64,000 nucleotides of DNA, from positions 662,800-726,799 of the forward strand of contig MNCI01012642.1 of the NCBI GenBank assembly GCA_015680685.1, written 5' to 3'. The first letter of the stretch is position 1. Every line of letters starts with the position of its first letter. The DNA comes from Gnetum montanum. Lineage: Eukaryota; Streptophyta; Gnetopsida; Gnetales; Gnetaceae. The translations under genes and the position numbers were made by a program. The notes under the pieces are model-generated. The model ran no database searches, was not told the origin of the DNA, and worked only from the letters and a program-made list of their open reading frames with translations. Below are positions 10,020 to 22,547 of this stretch, in pieces.

Positions 10020-13000
10020 TTGTAACTTCAGGTAGGAGGTGGAAAGCATCTAGTAGTGCTTTCATTTTCTCCTCCTTACTTTGGGAATCATGCACCATCC
10101 ATGTAGCTTCCCCAATGTGGGTTGAAATGGGCACATCCCAAGGACACAAGATTTTTGAAAATAACTCCTTCACATTGACAAACTAGACAACGAACTATTT
10201 TCATTCGATGTTAAATGCCCTAAATGTGTCTTTTATCTTCTGGTAGTCATTCATCCATGTAGCTAGGTTCTTAGCAATTCATCATTGTCTCTGAATAGGG
10301 CTTTGAGAACTTTGAGTTCAGTGTTTGTAGTCTCGAGCTTCTGCTTGGTGTCTTTGTGATGCTTGAACTCTACCTCATATAACAAATATGAGCTAACCAT
10401 TTATTATTCTAATTTTGACCATGGTCATGTAACTGTTAGCATTGCCAAGTTTGCATATCGGAGATTGGCAAACTCCATGTACTTTGTCATTTTCTTGATT
10501 TGCAACTCCTTCAAGCATATCTCCGCTTTGTTGTAGGCATCAATCCTATCAATGATGGGCTGCCACATCTCTCTTCCTTAGTGGAGTTGCTAAAGGACTT
10601 TATTCAGTTTCACCTTCACCATCTGTTTATTTTTCATTCACTTCCTTCTACAGGCCAACCTGATCCCTGTAGTGATTCTTGACTTTCTCAAATTTGAGGG
10701 CCTCATTCTTCCAAGTAGTGATTTTGATCATCAATTTCTGGTGCAAGGCATGCACTTTCTTCATTGATAGATTATGGTTTTCCACAACCAATCTCCTTAG
10801 TTTAGTGTTTACCCTAGCAAGCTACTCCTATTGTTGATGAAGAAATTCTTGCATTTGATCCTTTTGAGTATCAACATTTTGTAGGCCATAATTTTGTGCG
10901 ATCAAGGCTTCATTCTTCTGGCACATTTGTTCCAAGTATTTTTGGATTGAGTGTGTTTTTTCTTCAACTATGGATTGGTTGAAGTTGGCCATTACTACCT
11001 CCTCCTTAGCTTTCTAGAGTCTTTCTTGAAATTTTTTGAAAGCTTCATTTGTTGTTATTATTGGACTGAGGATCGTAGGATTCGCAAGTTGGGCATGAAG
11101 TTTAGCAGCCTTTGTGGCCAAGTGTTGGTTTCTTTCCTGGGCTATTTTGAGTTTCCCATCTAGGATAATGCATTTGCTCCTTATGTTTAGCAACTTTGAG
11201 TGGGTTGCAGTGATGTTCTTGGAAAGATCAAAGATGTCCAAAGTTGGTTGCCCAATTCCTACCAATCATTCTAGTAACTTTTTATGTTAGGCTATGTCTA
11301 ACTTTTCATTAACTGTGCCTACAGATTTCTACATATCTTGAAGTGCAAATATGTTTGTTACAGATGCCATGGGTGCATTTAATGCTTTAGCTACATGGTC
11401 AACCATAACTTCAGCTACTATTTCCTATCCATGGTGCTACATCACCAAGACAGTTACCTCTTCACCTTTCTCCAACCACATCAAGAAAGTGACAACATTA
11501 ATAGGATTTCTAGGAATAGGTGATGTATTGCTAGTGACATCATCACCTCTTGAGTGTTGGGATCCAACCTTGAAGGTAACTGCATTCATTGGCTAGAGAA
11601 GATTAGACCACCCCTCTCCATTTGGCTAACTATTCGAGCCACCTCATTAAGATGACTCATTATAGGTCAGTATATAGATGGATCTACCTCACTCATTCCT
11701 ACTCATTGCTCTTGTTCACTCAAGAGCTATTCTTGGATTTTGTGCAGATGCTCCATGACTATGCAAGCCTCTTGTGTTGTTTCCTAAGTGGGTGATGGTG
11801 GTAGCTACTCCTCTTCTTAAGTTGTTGTTGGTGTTTTGTCCTTCATGATTTCGAACCATGAGGCCAAAGGAGCATGCCTGAGGGTATTGGTGTAGCTACA
11901 CGATTAGCCATCACTTCAGCTACTATTTCCTATTCATGGTAGCTACATCACCAAGATAGTTTCCTCTTCATCTTCCTCCAACTGCACCAAGAAAGTGGCA
12001 ACATTCCCAAGATTTCTAGGAATAGGTAATGTGTTGCTAGTGACATCTTCACCTCTTGAGTGTTGGGATTTGACCTCAAAGGCAATTGTATTTGTTGGGC
12101 AGAGAAGATTGAACCACCCCTCTCCATCTAGCTAACTGTTCAAGCTGCCTCATTAAGGTGACTCATTGTAGGTTGGTATATAGATGGATTTGCCCCACTT
12201 GTTCCTGCTTGTTGCTCTTGTTCACTTAAGAGCTATTCTTCAATTTTGTGTAGATGCTTCATGACTATGTGAGCCTTTGGTGTTGTTTCCTGAGTGGGTG
12301 ATGGTGGTAGCTACTCCTCTTCTTGAGTTGTTATTGGTGTTTTATCCTTCATGATTTCTAACCATGAGGCCAAAGGAGCATGCTTGAGGGTATTGTTGGA
12401 ATAGCAAACAATGCCTACCCTTTTGCAAAGTTTCCTAATGAGGCACAAAAAGGATAGGATCTTCCTTCCACATTCATTCTCCTTGAAGTGCTTCTTGATC
12501 TCTAACTAGATCAGCTGTGAAAGGTTAATGGGAAATTTCCTGCTTAGAGTAGCGCATGCTCGGGTAAAGAAGGTAGTTACGTTACCTGGCCTTACTATTG
12601 GATTGAGGTGACAGGCCATAATCTTGAAGTAAATTCACTCCATCCATGTGAGTGCACCATACTCCTTATGGTCAACCCTGTAGCATCACTAGGTCTACTC
12701 CCTTTTGGCCTTAGGATCACCTTTTGTGAATAATTCAGCCAACTGTGTTCCTATACTAAGCAACCCAAGTGCTTGTGCAATAGCTTCTACCGAATAGGAC
12801 ACTTGAATATCCTTGATCTTAACAATGGACCCTGGCCTTCGACTACTTCAAAAGAGATATGTTTCTTCCATGTACCATTCCCCACTAGATTTGATTACCA
12901 GGCACATGGGAGAGATTTGCAATTATGTCTTAACATTCTCTAGATCTTTCTCCAAAAATGGCCTAAAGTTGATCTCTTGAAGAACTAACCTTTGGGTCTC

Positions 13001-13275
13001 TTGGAACTTGATGATATCTAGGTAGGCTTGAGTCAAAGTGACCTCAAGCCTTGGCATGGGTCCAGGCACTTCTCCTCATTGGGATTGTTCCATCCATACT
13101 TCTTCTTCTAGAATCTATCAGACAAAATCCATTTTAGGCTCCTCACGAAAAGGTCTTGTTGCATGGGTTGCCTCTAGTAGTTCCTAGCCTTGTTCTTGTT
13201 AGCCCCTTCTAGATTTAGGTTAGTTCTCCCATGGTTGTGAGGTTTCTCCTTCCTATGGGTGTTTTTGTTTTGGTG
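10020..13275 (-). pseudogene. Third frame of element D: plant-transposon-type N domain plus coiled coil
   Basis: Starts at a minus-strand ATG near 13275 (MPPKQKHP). One frame reads on through stops for several hundred codons: FRPFLEKDLENVKT, GEWYMEE, VKIKDIQVSYSVEAIAQALGL, then FFTRACATLSRKFPINLSQLI and LIRKLCKRVGIV. This order resembles the 'putative plant transposon protein' family often found in Athila-type elements (strand-helix region with V-G--V-F----IN--LGL and a late R----L---LI---LC--AGV). The second half has long heptad-like segments (for example HSKLLNIRSKCIILDGKLKIAQ region, 11265-11014), predicted coiled coil. It sits between integrase and 3' LTR in sense orientation, where Athila elements carry an env-like frame. 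The family assignment is from memory and not searched. Confidence 0.5.
11389..12396. repeat. Tandem duplication, period about 504 bp
   Basis: Unit 1 (11389-11892) and unit 2 (11893-12396) both start TAGCTACA and both contain ACTTCAGCTACTATTTCCTA and the ATGAGGCCAAAGGAGCATGC word. 504 is a multiple of three, so the duplication keeps the third frame of D in phase. The two copies differ by scattered substitutions. Confidence 0.85.
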
Positions 13276-15350
13276 GCATCTATAATCATAATGAGACCAT
13301 GGATTAGCAATCATTGTGTAATCTTAATGCAATTGGGATACCTTATCTCTTAAAGGTAGTTACACTTGGCTAAGTTCTGATTATGGTTGATTTAATTAAT
13401 CCAGTTATCATTTAATTATGTGTTATCATTAATAAACCATCCCAGAGGCTATTAGAAGGGTTAATCTTTGAAAAAAATATGTTTCTACATTATTAAGTTA
13501 CTAATCCTTTGGGGAGTTAGAAAAAGTTTTCAAAAATTTTCATAAAAAAACTTAAGGTTTTTGGTCCCCATGATAAAGATCTTACCTCTAGTAAATGTAG
13601 GGTTGAAAAATGAAGTGAGTTGGACAAATGGTTGGGAAGTTATGGGCTCTTGAGGGTTTTGGGCTTTGAAAAATTGCAAAAGCTCCCTGTGTGTTATGAG
13701 TAATTTGCAAAAAATTCCTAAGTGATAGGAAATATATATAGGCTATATGCACTACATTGATAAGGGCTCATTGATAGGGCATCATCGACATGGTTGATTG
13801 CATCGACGAGGCCTCATTGATGTAGCTATGGTTGACTTTGGTCAAATTTTCAAGATATAAAGAATTTTTTGGATGAAATTGGGGCTAAATGAAAGCTTAA
13901 AGAACTAGGAACAATATGAAAACATAAGAAGAGGATGTTGAAGATCATAAATTTGAAAAAATGGAGAAAAATTAATTTAATGGATAAATAAAATGAAAGA
14001 TTAAGGACCATTGAGTGGTATACTGAATGGAATATGCAAAAGATAGGATTGTAGCAATGCCAAAGGTAAGGAACCTTAACTAACCAAGCCAAGTGCTAGG
14101 TAGGTGGGTCCTCCCCCTAGTAGGCTCATGCCCTTTTTGCCCTTGGATAACCTCAATTGAAGAGTTTGTGGGCCCCACAGTCAATTAATAATCATGAAAA
14201 GTTAAAGACCAACTTGAAAGAATCTACTCAAGAATCCCAACACATCAAACCAAGACATAGAGCATAACATAGAACTAGGCAGTGAGGTGAGCTATGGTAG
14301 CATGAATGGATGATAAAAAAGGTGGGATGGAGTTCTGAATTGAGGTCATAAGAAGTCCCTTATGGAATTTATGTATAAAATGACCTAAGAAGTTCCATTC
14401 TCAATCCACACTAAAACCAGTCCCTTTCAGTGACTTCACATCACTATTCCAAGACTGAAGAATGCTTTCACAAAACAACCACCATTCCACAAGGAGAAGA
14501 AAAGAGAAGTAGGAAGTGAGAGAGAGAGGGCCTTAGTTAGAGGGAACCTTTCAGGGATAGGTGCATGTCCTTCAAGTCCCATAACTAGTGTTTGTAGCTC
14601 GTTTTATTTGTCCAAGGGGTGTGCTTTGAATTCCCATTATTTTTTTTAAAATAGGAACCACATCATGAGAGGAATTATTTGTGTCAAAGGGGTATGCTTT
14701 AAATTCTCATCATTTTTTTTATGGAAACCACACCATGTAATGACATTATTTGACTTCCTATGAGTGGTTGCTATGGAATGGTAAGATGTCTGTGAAAAAC
14801 ACTCAAGCACTCAAGTAAGTAGAAGAGTACAAAGAGTAACAAGTCCCCTTGAAGTCACACCCTTTACAAACCTTTGAATCCTTCCTTATTCTAGAACTTC
14901 CAAGGTTACCAATTGATTAAAAGTTTCTTAATAGAAGGGACCTCAAATTCCTAGAACAAGGAAAACCATAGAGTTCTTTAGATGGATAGCTGACGTGGAG
15001 TCACTGCCTGTTTCATGAAAAATAAACCATGTCAGAGTCATCAGACATCAGAATTCAAAAATAGAAACCAAACATTGACAATCACAACATTAAGCACAAA
15101 TTATCATTAGTAAACAACAACAATGGCACTATGTCTTGTGACAATAAAGCACTCTTTATTAGCAAAAATGAGAAAATATCACACATAAATCAAACCAAAC
15201 AAAGTAAAATATATAAGAAAATGTAAAACAGTCAAGAAGGTTTAAAGGTACTAAAGATGGTGTAAAATTAGAAAAATTTGAAAAATCCAAAAACGTGAAA
15301 AAGAAAAAGGTAGAAAAAATAAGGAGCTAATTTGATGGTTTAGCATGGAT
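13276..15350 (-). other. Non-coding stretch between integrase and third frame of element D
   Basis: No supported gene. 14040-15020 matches the tail of C (4330-3380) in reverse. Shared phrases include the GTGGGTCCTCC and GGGCATGAGCC words. A- and T-rich runs lie near 13480-13560 and 14640-14720. Confidence 0.55.
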
Positions 15351-15351
15351 G

Positions 15352-15372
15352 ACCATCTCCCCCACAATTGAG
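15352..15372 (-). other. Internal purine run after integrase (element D)
   Basis: Minus-strand GTGGGGGAGATGGTCATCC. The same run occurs in C at 3151-3170. It looks like an internal polypurine tract. A priming role is inference. Confidence 0.45.
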
Positions 15373-15599
15373 TTGGAAGGAGGAGATTTGAAAAATAGAA
15401 TGTGGGTGTCCATCTATTGAGGCAGTAGTTACATTGGCCCGTCTTGGTTCTAGGAAAGACTTTACTTGTTAAATATTGATCAACTGCTTTTTATTTGGGC
15501 TGTGAGGTTTGTAGATTATTATGGCCCTAGAGGGAAAGGTTTCATCAATTATATGAGGTTCCTCACATAATGTTTGGGATTTTTCCTTTTAGGGTACAT

Positions 15600-16750
15600 G
15601 TGTGGGGTTCTAGTAGAGAACCTTATCTCATGGTTGAAGTTTTACTTTCTTGATTCTAAGGTCATGATGTTGCTTATTGAATGCCTTGTTCACCTCATTC
15701 AAGGATAGGGCCACTAATTGATTTTCATCTAGCATGTTTAGGTTGATTAATCTTTCCTTCTGTGCTATACTTAGGTCAAGGTTTAAATCATAGGTTATTG
15801 AGAGTGTACGGAGCTTAGATTGGACTAGGAGCATTGGAAGTTTCCCATACACTAACTTGTAGGAAGAATAGCCAATAGGAAGTTTCCAAGTTGAAAGATA
15901 AGCCCAGAGAGCATTGTTAAGCTTTGTACTCCAATCCTTCCTATATTTGCTAATGGTTCGTGTTAGTACTTTTGTAATCTCTTGATTGGTTACCTCTACT
16001 TGATCATTGGCTTGGGGGTGGTAAGGTGTTGTTAATTTATGTTCTACGCTCAAGCGTTGCATTAATTTTCTAAAGATGGAACCTATGAAGTGAGTTTCGT
16101 TATTAGAAATTAGTGAATGTGGCACCCCAAACCTATTCACAATATGTTGTTGTATAAATTTGGTAGCAGTGGATGATGTACAATAAGTGACAATTACTGC
16201 TTTAGCCCATTTTGTGCAATAGTCAACTACTACTATAATTTATGTCTTCCCATTGGACATGAATGTGATGGGACCCATGAAGTAAATGCCCCATATGTTG
16301 AAAGATTATAATGCTTGAATTCACTATTGAGGACCCTCCATGTGAGCAATCATGCCCCTATCACTTTGACAATGTTCACAAGACTTGATGAACTAGTAGG
16401 CATACCTAAAGATTGTAGATCAATAATATCCTACCATCAGGATTTTTATGGCTATGTGTCTCCCTACATAGTGGTCTCTGTAAGGTCCTTCATGAGCATC
16501 TTGAAGAATGCACAGCTGATCTTTGTTAGAGACACACCAATGAATTAGGCCATCGGCACACACCTTGTAGAGGTGTCCATTGATTTTCACGAAGTATTTG
16601 AACTAACGAAGAAATTGTTGTTTCTTTCTAGAATCCAGGTCTTGTGGCATCTTTTGAGTGAGAAGATATGTGAGGATGCCATATTACCGTATTATTTTTG
16701 CAAGCATTTTTTCACTTATTGCTCCTGTAAAGAGGAGTTTGTCTAGAAAC
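15600..16750 (-). pseudogene. Integrase of element D
   Basis: Integrase inserts the cDNA into the genome. The open part 15628-16140 begins NRFGVPHSLISNN, where the second catalytic Asp (normally SD-GTHF) reads Asn-Asn, so it is mutated. It then shows YHPQANDQVEV with the third acidic residue (E), and DWSTKLNNALWAY and SYKLVYGK, the Athila-type C-terminal segment. The upstream core and the N-terminal zinc-binding part are broken by stops. Inactive. Confidence 0.85.
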
Positions 16751-16794
16751 TAATCAAAGAGTGGGCTTTCCTCCTCTTTATTATCCCATATTAA

Positions 16795-17290
16795 GTGAGA
16801 AAGGTGGTTAGTGATCACATTTTTTGTTCATTTTTGATCTACCATAGTGAGATCAAATTCTTACAAGATCAAAATCCACCGTATGACATGAGGGCTCACT
16901 ATTGGCTTATTCATGAGGAAGCAAATTGCATTGTGGTCTATATGCACAAATACTTTGTAACCAAGCATATAGTATCTAAACTTTCCTAGATCACCATTGC
17001 CATTAATTTTTTCTCTATGGTGATGTAATTTAACCATGCTTCCACAATGCTTCAACTCGCACAGTGGATGTAATATGGACATTTCTTATTGTCCATTTGT
17101 GTCAGCATAGCTCCCAAGGTGTAGTTAGATGCATCTATCATAATATAGAAAGGTTCTGACTATTCTAGTGCTCACAGGATTGGTGTTTCTATGTGTTTCT
17201 CTAATTTTTAGAATGCATGTTCACATTCCTTGGTCTAGATGAAAGGTGCATCTTTTTATGTAAGCTCTACCAATGGCTTTGAGGTCTTAG
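16795..17290 (-). pseudogene. RNase H of element D
   Basis: The minus frame 17082-16861 contains LGKFRYYMLGYKVFVHID and IRWILIL, the C-terminal part of the gypsy RNase H domain (K-R-YLLG-KV-V-TDH, RWIL). The upstream part has several stops. It lies directly between RT and integrase, as in active elements. Confidence 0.75.
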
Positions 17291-17299
17291 AGAAATTCT

Positions 17300-18060
17300 C
17301 TATAAATCACCGATAGTAGCCAGTGTGTCCAAGTAATGACCGAACATATTTAATGGTCTTTGATTGGCATGTTATTCCTTAGATGATCCTTATTTTTTCT
17401 AGGTCTACCTCAATCCCTTTATACAAAATTTAGTGCCCAAGAATAATGCCTTCTTGGACCATGAGATGGCTCTTTTGCTAGTTGAGCTATAGGTTTGTCT
17501 CTACACATCTCTTCAATACTTGCTCAAGTCAGTCTAAGGCTTGCTCAAAGGTAGCTCCATGGGTGGAAAAGTTATCCATGAAGACTTCAACACTACTACC
17601 AATCTACAATTGAAAGATACTAAGAACCAAGCATTAAAATGTTGTAGGGGCATTACATAGACCAAATGACATATTACAATATGCAAAAGTTCCCTAGGGA
17701 CTTATGAATGTTGTCTTGGCTTGATCTTCAAGTGCAATTTGGATTTGGTTATAGCCAATATAACCATCCAAAAAGCTATAATAACAATGCCTAGATATGG
17801 TGTCTAACACATAATCCAAAAGTGGCAAAGTAAAGTGATCTTTAAATGTTTTCATATTCAATAGCCTAAAGTTAATGCAAATTCGCCATTTTCCTTTCTT
17901 CTTTGGTACAATTACGAGTGGACTAACCCACTCACTATCCATAACTGGATAAATGAACCCTATCTTGAGGAGTTGCCCTATCTCCTCCTTAACAATTTGC
18001 TTCAATTTGGGGTTTAGCTACCTCTATGGCTGCCTTCTAGACTTCATGGCCAAGTCAATG
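17300..18060 (-). pseudogene. Reverse transcriptase of element D (catalytic YMDD-type box mutated)
   Basis: The open N-terminal part 18005-17694 shows EEIGQLLKIGFIYP, DSEWVSPLVIVPKKKG, LLNMKTFKDHFTLPLLDY and FLDGYIGYNQI, which are RT motifs 1-3. After 17694 frames with stops continue through SFGLCNAPTTF and EVFMDNFSTHG. The catalytic box is FMDN where the lineage has FMDD, so the second Asp is replaced by Asn (a G to A change). It ends with LGHTGYYR near the RNase H junction. Confidence 0.9.
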
Positions 18061-18479
18061 TAGATGCAATGCTAGCATATCCTTGGATTGATTCTTATTA
18101 GCGTTGGATATAACCAAGAAAAGGTTGTTGACCATTTATTCACCACTTTCAACAACTTTTATTTTTGTTTAGGAGCAAGTTTGGCATTAATTATGACCAG
18201 TTTACCATTCTTTAAAAATGCATACTTCATAATAGTTGCTAAATTTTTTAGCTCTAAGGGCTCTTGCTTGAAGTAATTAGGGATTTCCAACTCTCCCCAA
18301 TAGGTATCATCATCTTCATCAGAGAGTTGGAAATGAACTTGTTCAATTTTGTCCATGCCTTCAACATATGCACATGTTAGATCTTAGTTGGTTCATGCAT
18401 ATTGTGCTACTATCTAAATCAGCTATTAGCCACTGGGTGCCCTCCTGCTTTGTGGCTGCTATGTATAGACATCTTTAAA

Positions 18480-18980
18480 TGTTAATCTCTTGCTTACACT
18501 AATTACCTACTGTAATGTATGTGCTCTTGATGGACCAAATCTTTTGCATGCAATTGCATCCATTATCATTGTACGAGATGAATAGAATACGCTTATTCTC
18601 AATTTTGCCTAGCTCATTTTCCTTGGATATTTCTAAAGATAGGTTCCTTATGCCCATTCTTGCATTGATCGTGCTTAACCAAGCCCTTCCCATAATGATG
18701 AGGAATTCACTTTTGCAGTTGTCCATCTTGATTACCAGAAAATCAGTAGGATAGGACCACCCACAAACTATGGTCATAATATCCTCTGTTAAATCAAAAG
18801 GAATAATAATTGATTGATTTACTAATTCTAACCAAATGTTACTCTTCTTAAGAGGTGGTAGGTTCCAAGCCTTGTATATGTCATGGGAGATAAGATTAAC
18901 TCCAGAACTAGAATCGAGAAGAGCCTTGCATGGCTCTTATCTACCAATCTATAGATAAATGAGTGGACTTCCCAGGTTAG
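18480..18980 (-). pseudogene. Protease of element D
   Basis: Minus-strand pieces LLDSSSGVNLISHDIYK (active-site loop altered from DLGS to DSSS) and, in the open stretch 18777-18499, SYPTDFLVI and IIMGRAWLSTINA. It is colinear with C and E. A stop separates the two parts. Confidence 0.75.
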
Positions 18981-19739
18981 ATCTTTTCATAGGAAGATTG
19001 CCAACCTTGATTCAGTCAGAAATAGTATGAGTTAGCATTACAATGCGAATTTGAGGCAGCACTTGGTTTGAAGGATACTTGAAGGTATTTGATGTAGAGG
19101 TTGAGGGTGCTAGAGATGCAGGGTAATCAACAAAAGTAGGTTGTGAGGGTTGGAGAGGACTATTGGGTTAAAAGAAAGGTCTTTTCCTTGATCGATTGTT
19201 TGGACCACTTGGTTGAAAAATCAGTTGTGAGTGTATAGCCCTCATAGCATTTTGTTGTTGTGGCTATGAAGGAATCTCACCCTGCATGGATGGAGCATAA
19301 GGTAACTAGGTTGAAGATGGAGGTGTATATGCAAAGGGATGTAGAGGATGGTATGGATATTGATATGGGTTTTTCCTTGAGTAGATGGTGAATGTGTTTG
19401 GTGGTACTCTAGAGGGTAATACTGATGCTAGAATGATGCATGACTTGCTAAACTTCTAGGGGAGATAGGCTACTGAACATAGTACCCATATGGATCTGGT
19501 TACCTATAAGGGTACTACTACCTTGGTGGTGGCATTTCCCACGACTATGGTTGGTACCACTGTTGGTATTGTTCATAAGGTTGTGGAGGAGTTCCACTTG
19601 GGTAGTAAGCTTGTTATTGTTGGTGGAACTATCTTGGACTATCTTAAGGATAAGGAAATCATCTTAGATCTTACCTACATGCTAGGTGAGGATTTAATGT
19701 GTACACCCCTAACTCTTGTAACTATGACACTACAAGGCA

Positions 19740-20780
19740 ACATCCCTTTGGATGTTCATATTAGCAAATGTCACATTCAGTTTCATCACTAGAGTTAGAC
19801 TCCTCAACTTCCTCTACTATAGCAACTTTTCCCTTACCTCTTTGATAGGCATGTTTTGCTTCTTTTCGCCTCTTGCAATAATGATCACTATTTTGCTCTT
19901 TGGGTTGTTCAGCAATCTTCAAAGCAGTTTGAAATTTTTCATCCAAAGAGTCTTATAACTTGTAAGCCTTGGTTGAAATATCAGAAATAGATTTTTTGAT
20001 GGGCAAGGTCTTTCTATTCACCACTTCATCAAATGGTGACTCTTCCTCATCACAAAATTAGAGCTCTTATTTTCTGATGGAAGGGTTTCTATTATACTCT
20101 TTAGCACTTTTCCTTTTTCGTAACTCACCTTTTTCTTTTGTGATGTACTCAATTAGCCTTTGGATCTGATGAGCTCTTTATTCTGACAATCTTCCTTAGG
20201 CATACACCCCAAGGGTTTTTCTTATTTTTTCTCTAAGCCCATCTATGACGTGGCGAAGTTGTTCCCTCTAAGAATAACCATGGCCAAGGCATCAATGTAG
20301 GAGTGAATAGTATTAGCCCATGGTAGCATCCAAGGGTTCATATGCTCTTTGTTTCTAGCCTTGGATTTGCCTTCTTAGATTAGACACTTTGGAGTATGTA
20401 TGATATTTGTCATTGAATAGTTCCAACATGGTACTCCATTTGTTGGAGTATGTCTGATATTTGTCATTGAATAGTTCCAACACAGTACTCCATTTGTGGA
20501 TAGATTCTGGCTCTAAGGACTGGTACCAACTTTCAGCTTCTTTGATGAGTGTCCTTGGAAAAAGCTTGAGTTTCTACCACTCATTCTCTATGTTTTGTAA
20601 GGCACAAGCATCTTGAAAAGCTTGTAGATGTGTTTGTGGATCAGAGTTGTATCCCCCTTCAAATGTTGGGATATTGTTTATGTCCAAGTGCTTGATCCAA
20701 CTATCCTTCATATGCCTAGTTGGGATTCTCACTACCTCCTCAATGTTGAGCATACTTCGAGTCACCAATAGTAGTTCATC
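19740..20780 (-). pseudogene. gag: gag of element D
   Basis: Begins at a minus-strand ATG at 20768 (VTRSMLNIEEVVRIPTRHMK), then HLDINNIPTFEG, DPQTHLQAFQDACAL, AESWYQSLEPES, in the order seen in C. A 54-bp in-frame duplication repeats the ELFND-Y segment. The C-terminal part (19946-19761) is Lys/Glu-rich and ends with CDIC then HPKGCC, a zinc-knuckle-like cluster with spacing C-x2-C-x3-H-x3-C. Several stops. Confidence 0.8.
20401..20508. repeat. 54-bp tandem duplication in gag of element D
   Basis: TGATATTTGTCATTGAATAG occurs at 20401 and again at 20455. The unit is 54 bp, 18 codons, so the frame is kept. Confidence 0.85.
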
Positions 20781-21079
20781 ATCATTGTTCCATTGATGAC
20801 ACTGATGATGGTTTTGGCCACTCCTTTGATTTTGGTGGCCTTCGCAATCATTATTATCTTGCTAATCACCTTCATCATAGTTATTTTGATGACAACTTCT
20901 ATGAGAACTATCAAATAAACAAGAATTTTTGGAATCAGATGAAGAGGATGAAGAGAAAGGTGAACCGCCGCCACCACTCTTATGCTTATTACAATCACCA
21001 TCCTTAAATCCCTTACTATTATGATGCTTACCCAAGTCCCTACCTTGGCTACCACTTCTTCCTAAACCTAATTTATGGA

Positions 21080-21480
21080 TAGTGGATCACAAGTTCAGGT
21101 TCACACCCTCACCATTTGTAATAGGGGGTGGAGAATCTTCATGTTGAGAACCTTCCAAGGGAGCATCCTCATTATCATCTTGGTTTAGTAAGAACAAGGG
21201 ATTAGTGTAATTTTTCTCCTTTGTAGCTTCATAGATTTTCTCCTGACATTGATCTCATTTACATTGTGTTTCATTGGGATAGTAGTTTTGAGTGTCATAT
21301 CCACTCACAATGTATTCTTTGTGAAGATATGCTATGCTTAACTTCTTAAGGATTTTGAATAGCATCTTAGGCATAGATTAATTGGGAGACAAGAAAATGT
21401 TTCCCTCCATATCATGCCATCACAGTTATTCATCCTAATATAGGATGAAGGTGAAGTTTAGCACAAACTCATCAAGATGC
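21080..21480 (-). pseudogene. Conserved leader frame of element D (ORF0-like)
   Basis: On the minus strand one frame reads NFTFIL, then D-E, then W-D-EGNIFLSP, then SMPKMLFKIL and KEYIVSGYD with five or so stops. It aligns codon by codon with 1-357 of element C. Function unknown. Protein-level conservation between two diverged copies is the main evidence that it was once coding. Confidence 0.5.
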
Positions 21481-21691
21481 GTGTATATCACCTTGCATTC
21501 TTGTGGGACTAGTGGTTTGGTATCTTTGTGCTTGTGAGAAGAAGAAGATATTTTGCAAAACAAAACAAAACAAAATTGTCAATGTTATTTTATAATTCTA
21601 TGTATAGTGGTAATGATATTGACCTTGAGGTTTGTACAATGATATTAATGGTATTCACCTAAACGTAAATAGCACACATTCCATGAACAAA

Positions 21692-21711
21692 GTCCTCGGC
21701 AATGGCACCAA
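21692..21711 (-). other. Primer-binding site of element D
   Basis: Immediately after the minus-strand LTR end CATCA comes TTGGTGCCATTGCCGAGGA. This resembles the plant gypsy primer site TGGCGCCGTTGCCGGGGA with a few changes, usually ascribed to tRNA-Asp. The match fixes the inner LTR edge at 21712. Confidence 0.75.
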
Positions 21712-22547
21712 TGATGAGCGGCATTGTATCCTTATGCCCAACCATACAAATCACAAGCGTTCACATGTGATTTGGTCGAATTGTACAAACTTTGTCATGT
21801 TTCATGCACTAGTCCTTTAGGAAATGAATCTTGCCTTAAGGTCAATCATTATCTTTCCAAATACACTTGTGATGTTTGTTGGTATGGTTAAGTGTAACTG
21901 AGGCATCTGACTAACTAATCTAATTAACTAGCATTTAACTAATCCTAACATAAGCATCTGATCCTACTTTCTGTACACATCCTAAACCCACGTATCTACT
22001 ATTAGGCGATCAAGCACTATGCTACTGGGCATACCAAGTAATAATGCTATTGGGATTACCAAGTGAATACATGTTACACTTGAAGCTATAGTACTTATGT
22101 GTGTAATCTATTTGGTTTAATTACTTCATTAATGTAATAACTGAAAAATATTTAATAACTAATGAAAAACATTTAATAAATAATTGAGAACATTAAATGT
22201 ATAAACAAAATAGTTAATTTATCCAAAGTGCTACAAGGTTTATCAAAAAGCTCATCTTTATTGCCACACACACTGTCGTGCTCAAGTACAATAACACTTG
22301 AATAAAGATTTGTACACTTAATGACTCCTACTACAAGCACTCAAAGGAAAAATTCTAACTTTCAAATAGAAAAAATGCAAGAGTTCTGCTAGAACTACAA
22401 TCTCTACTTGCCATAAATGCAGCTGCAAGCATGTATTTATAGCCAAAAATCAAGAAAATTGACATTGCGTCGATGGGGCCTCATTGACACATGACACAAT
22501 GCATCGACGAGGCCTCATTGACATAACTTACTAGATACTACTCATCA
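21712..22547 (-). repeat. 5' LTR of element D
   Basis: 836 bp on the minus strand from TGATGAG (22547) to CTCATCA (21712). The TGATG..CATCA ends are the same as in C and G. TATA signal at 22434-22442 (reverse), AATAAAGATGAGCTTT near 22255-22270 on the minus strand, also present in C. U3 has two TCGA-GGGGCCTCATTGACA-like repeats (22465-22523). Confidence 0.85.

Larger units (their letters stand above)
8976..22547 (-). mobile_element. Element D: Athila-like Ty3/gypsy retrotransposon with third frame
   Basis: 13.6 kb on the minus strand. From its 5' end: LTR (22547-21712), primer site, leader frame, gag, zinc knuckle, protease, RT, RNase H, integrase, non-coding tail, third frame (13275-10020), polypurine tract, 3' LTR (9671-8976, truncated on its outer side). 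RT and integrase motifs (DS-WVSPL, KDHF-LP, NNALWAY, LVYGK) are those of the Athila lineage. All frames have stops. Its 5' end lies within the copia RT of F (flank TCCAC at 22548-22552), but the other flank is E because a deletion removed D's outer LTR end. No target duplication remains. Confidence 0.85.

Noticed and set aside
10020-13275. Retroviral-type envelope protein
   Set aside because: Position fits an env-like frame, but I see no signal peptide, no membrane helix and no cleavage site; the plant transposon-type domain fits better.
8976-22547. Target duplication for D
   Set aside because: Right flank TCCAC and left flank do not match; the left end is a deletion junction, so none can be called.
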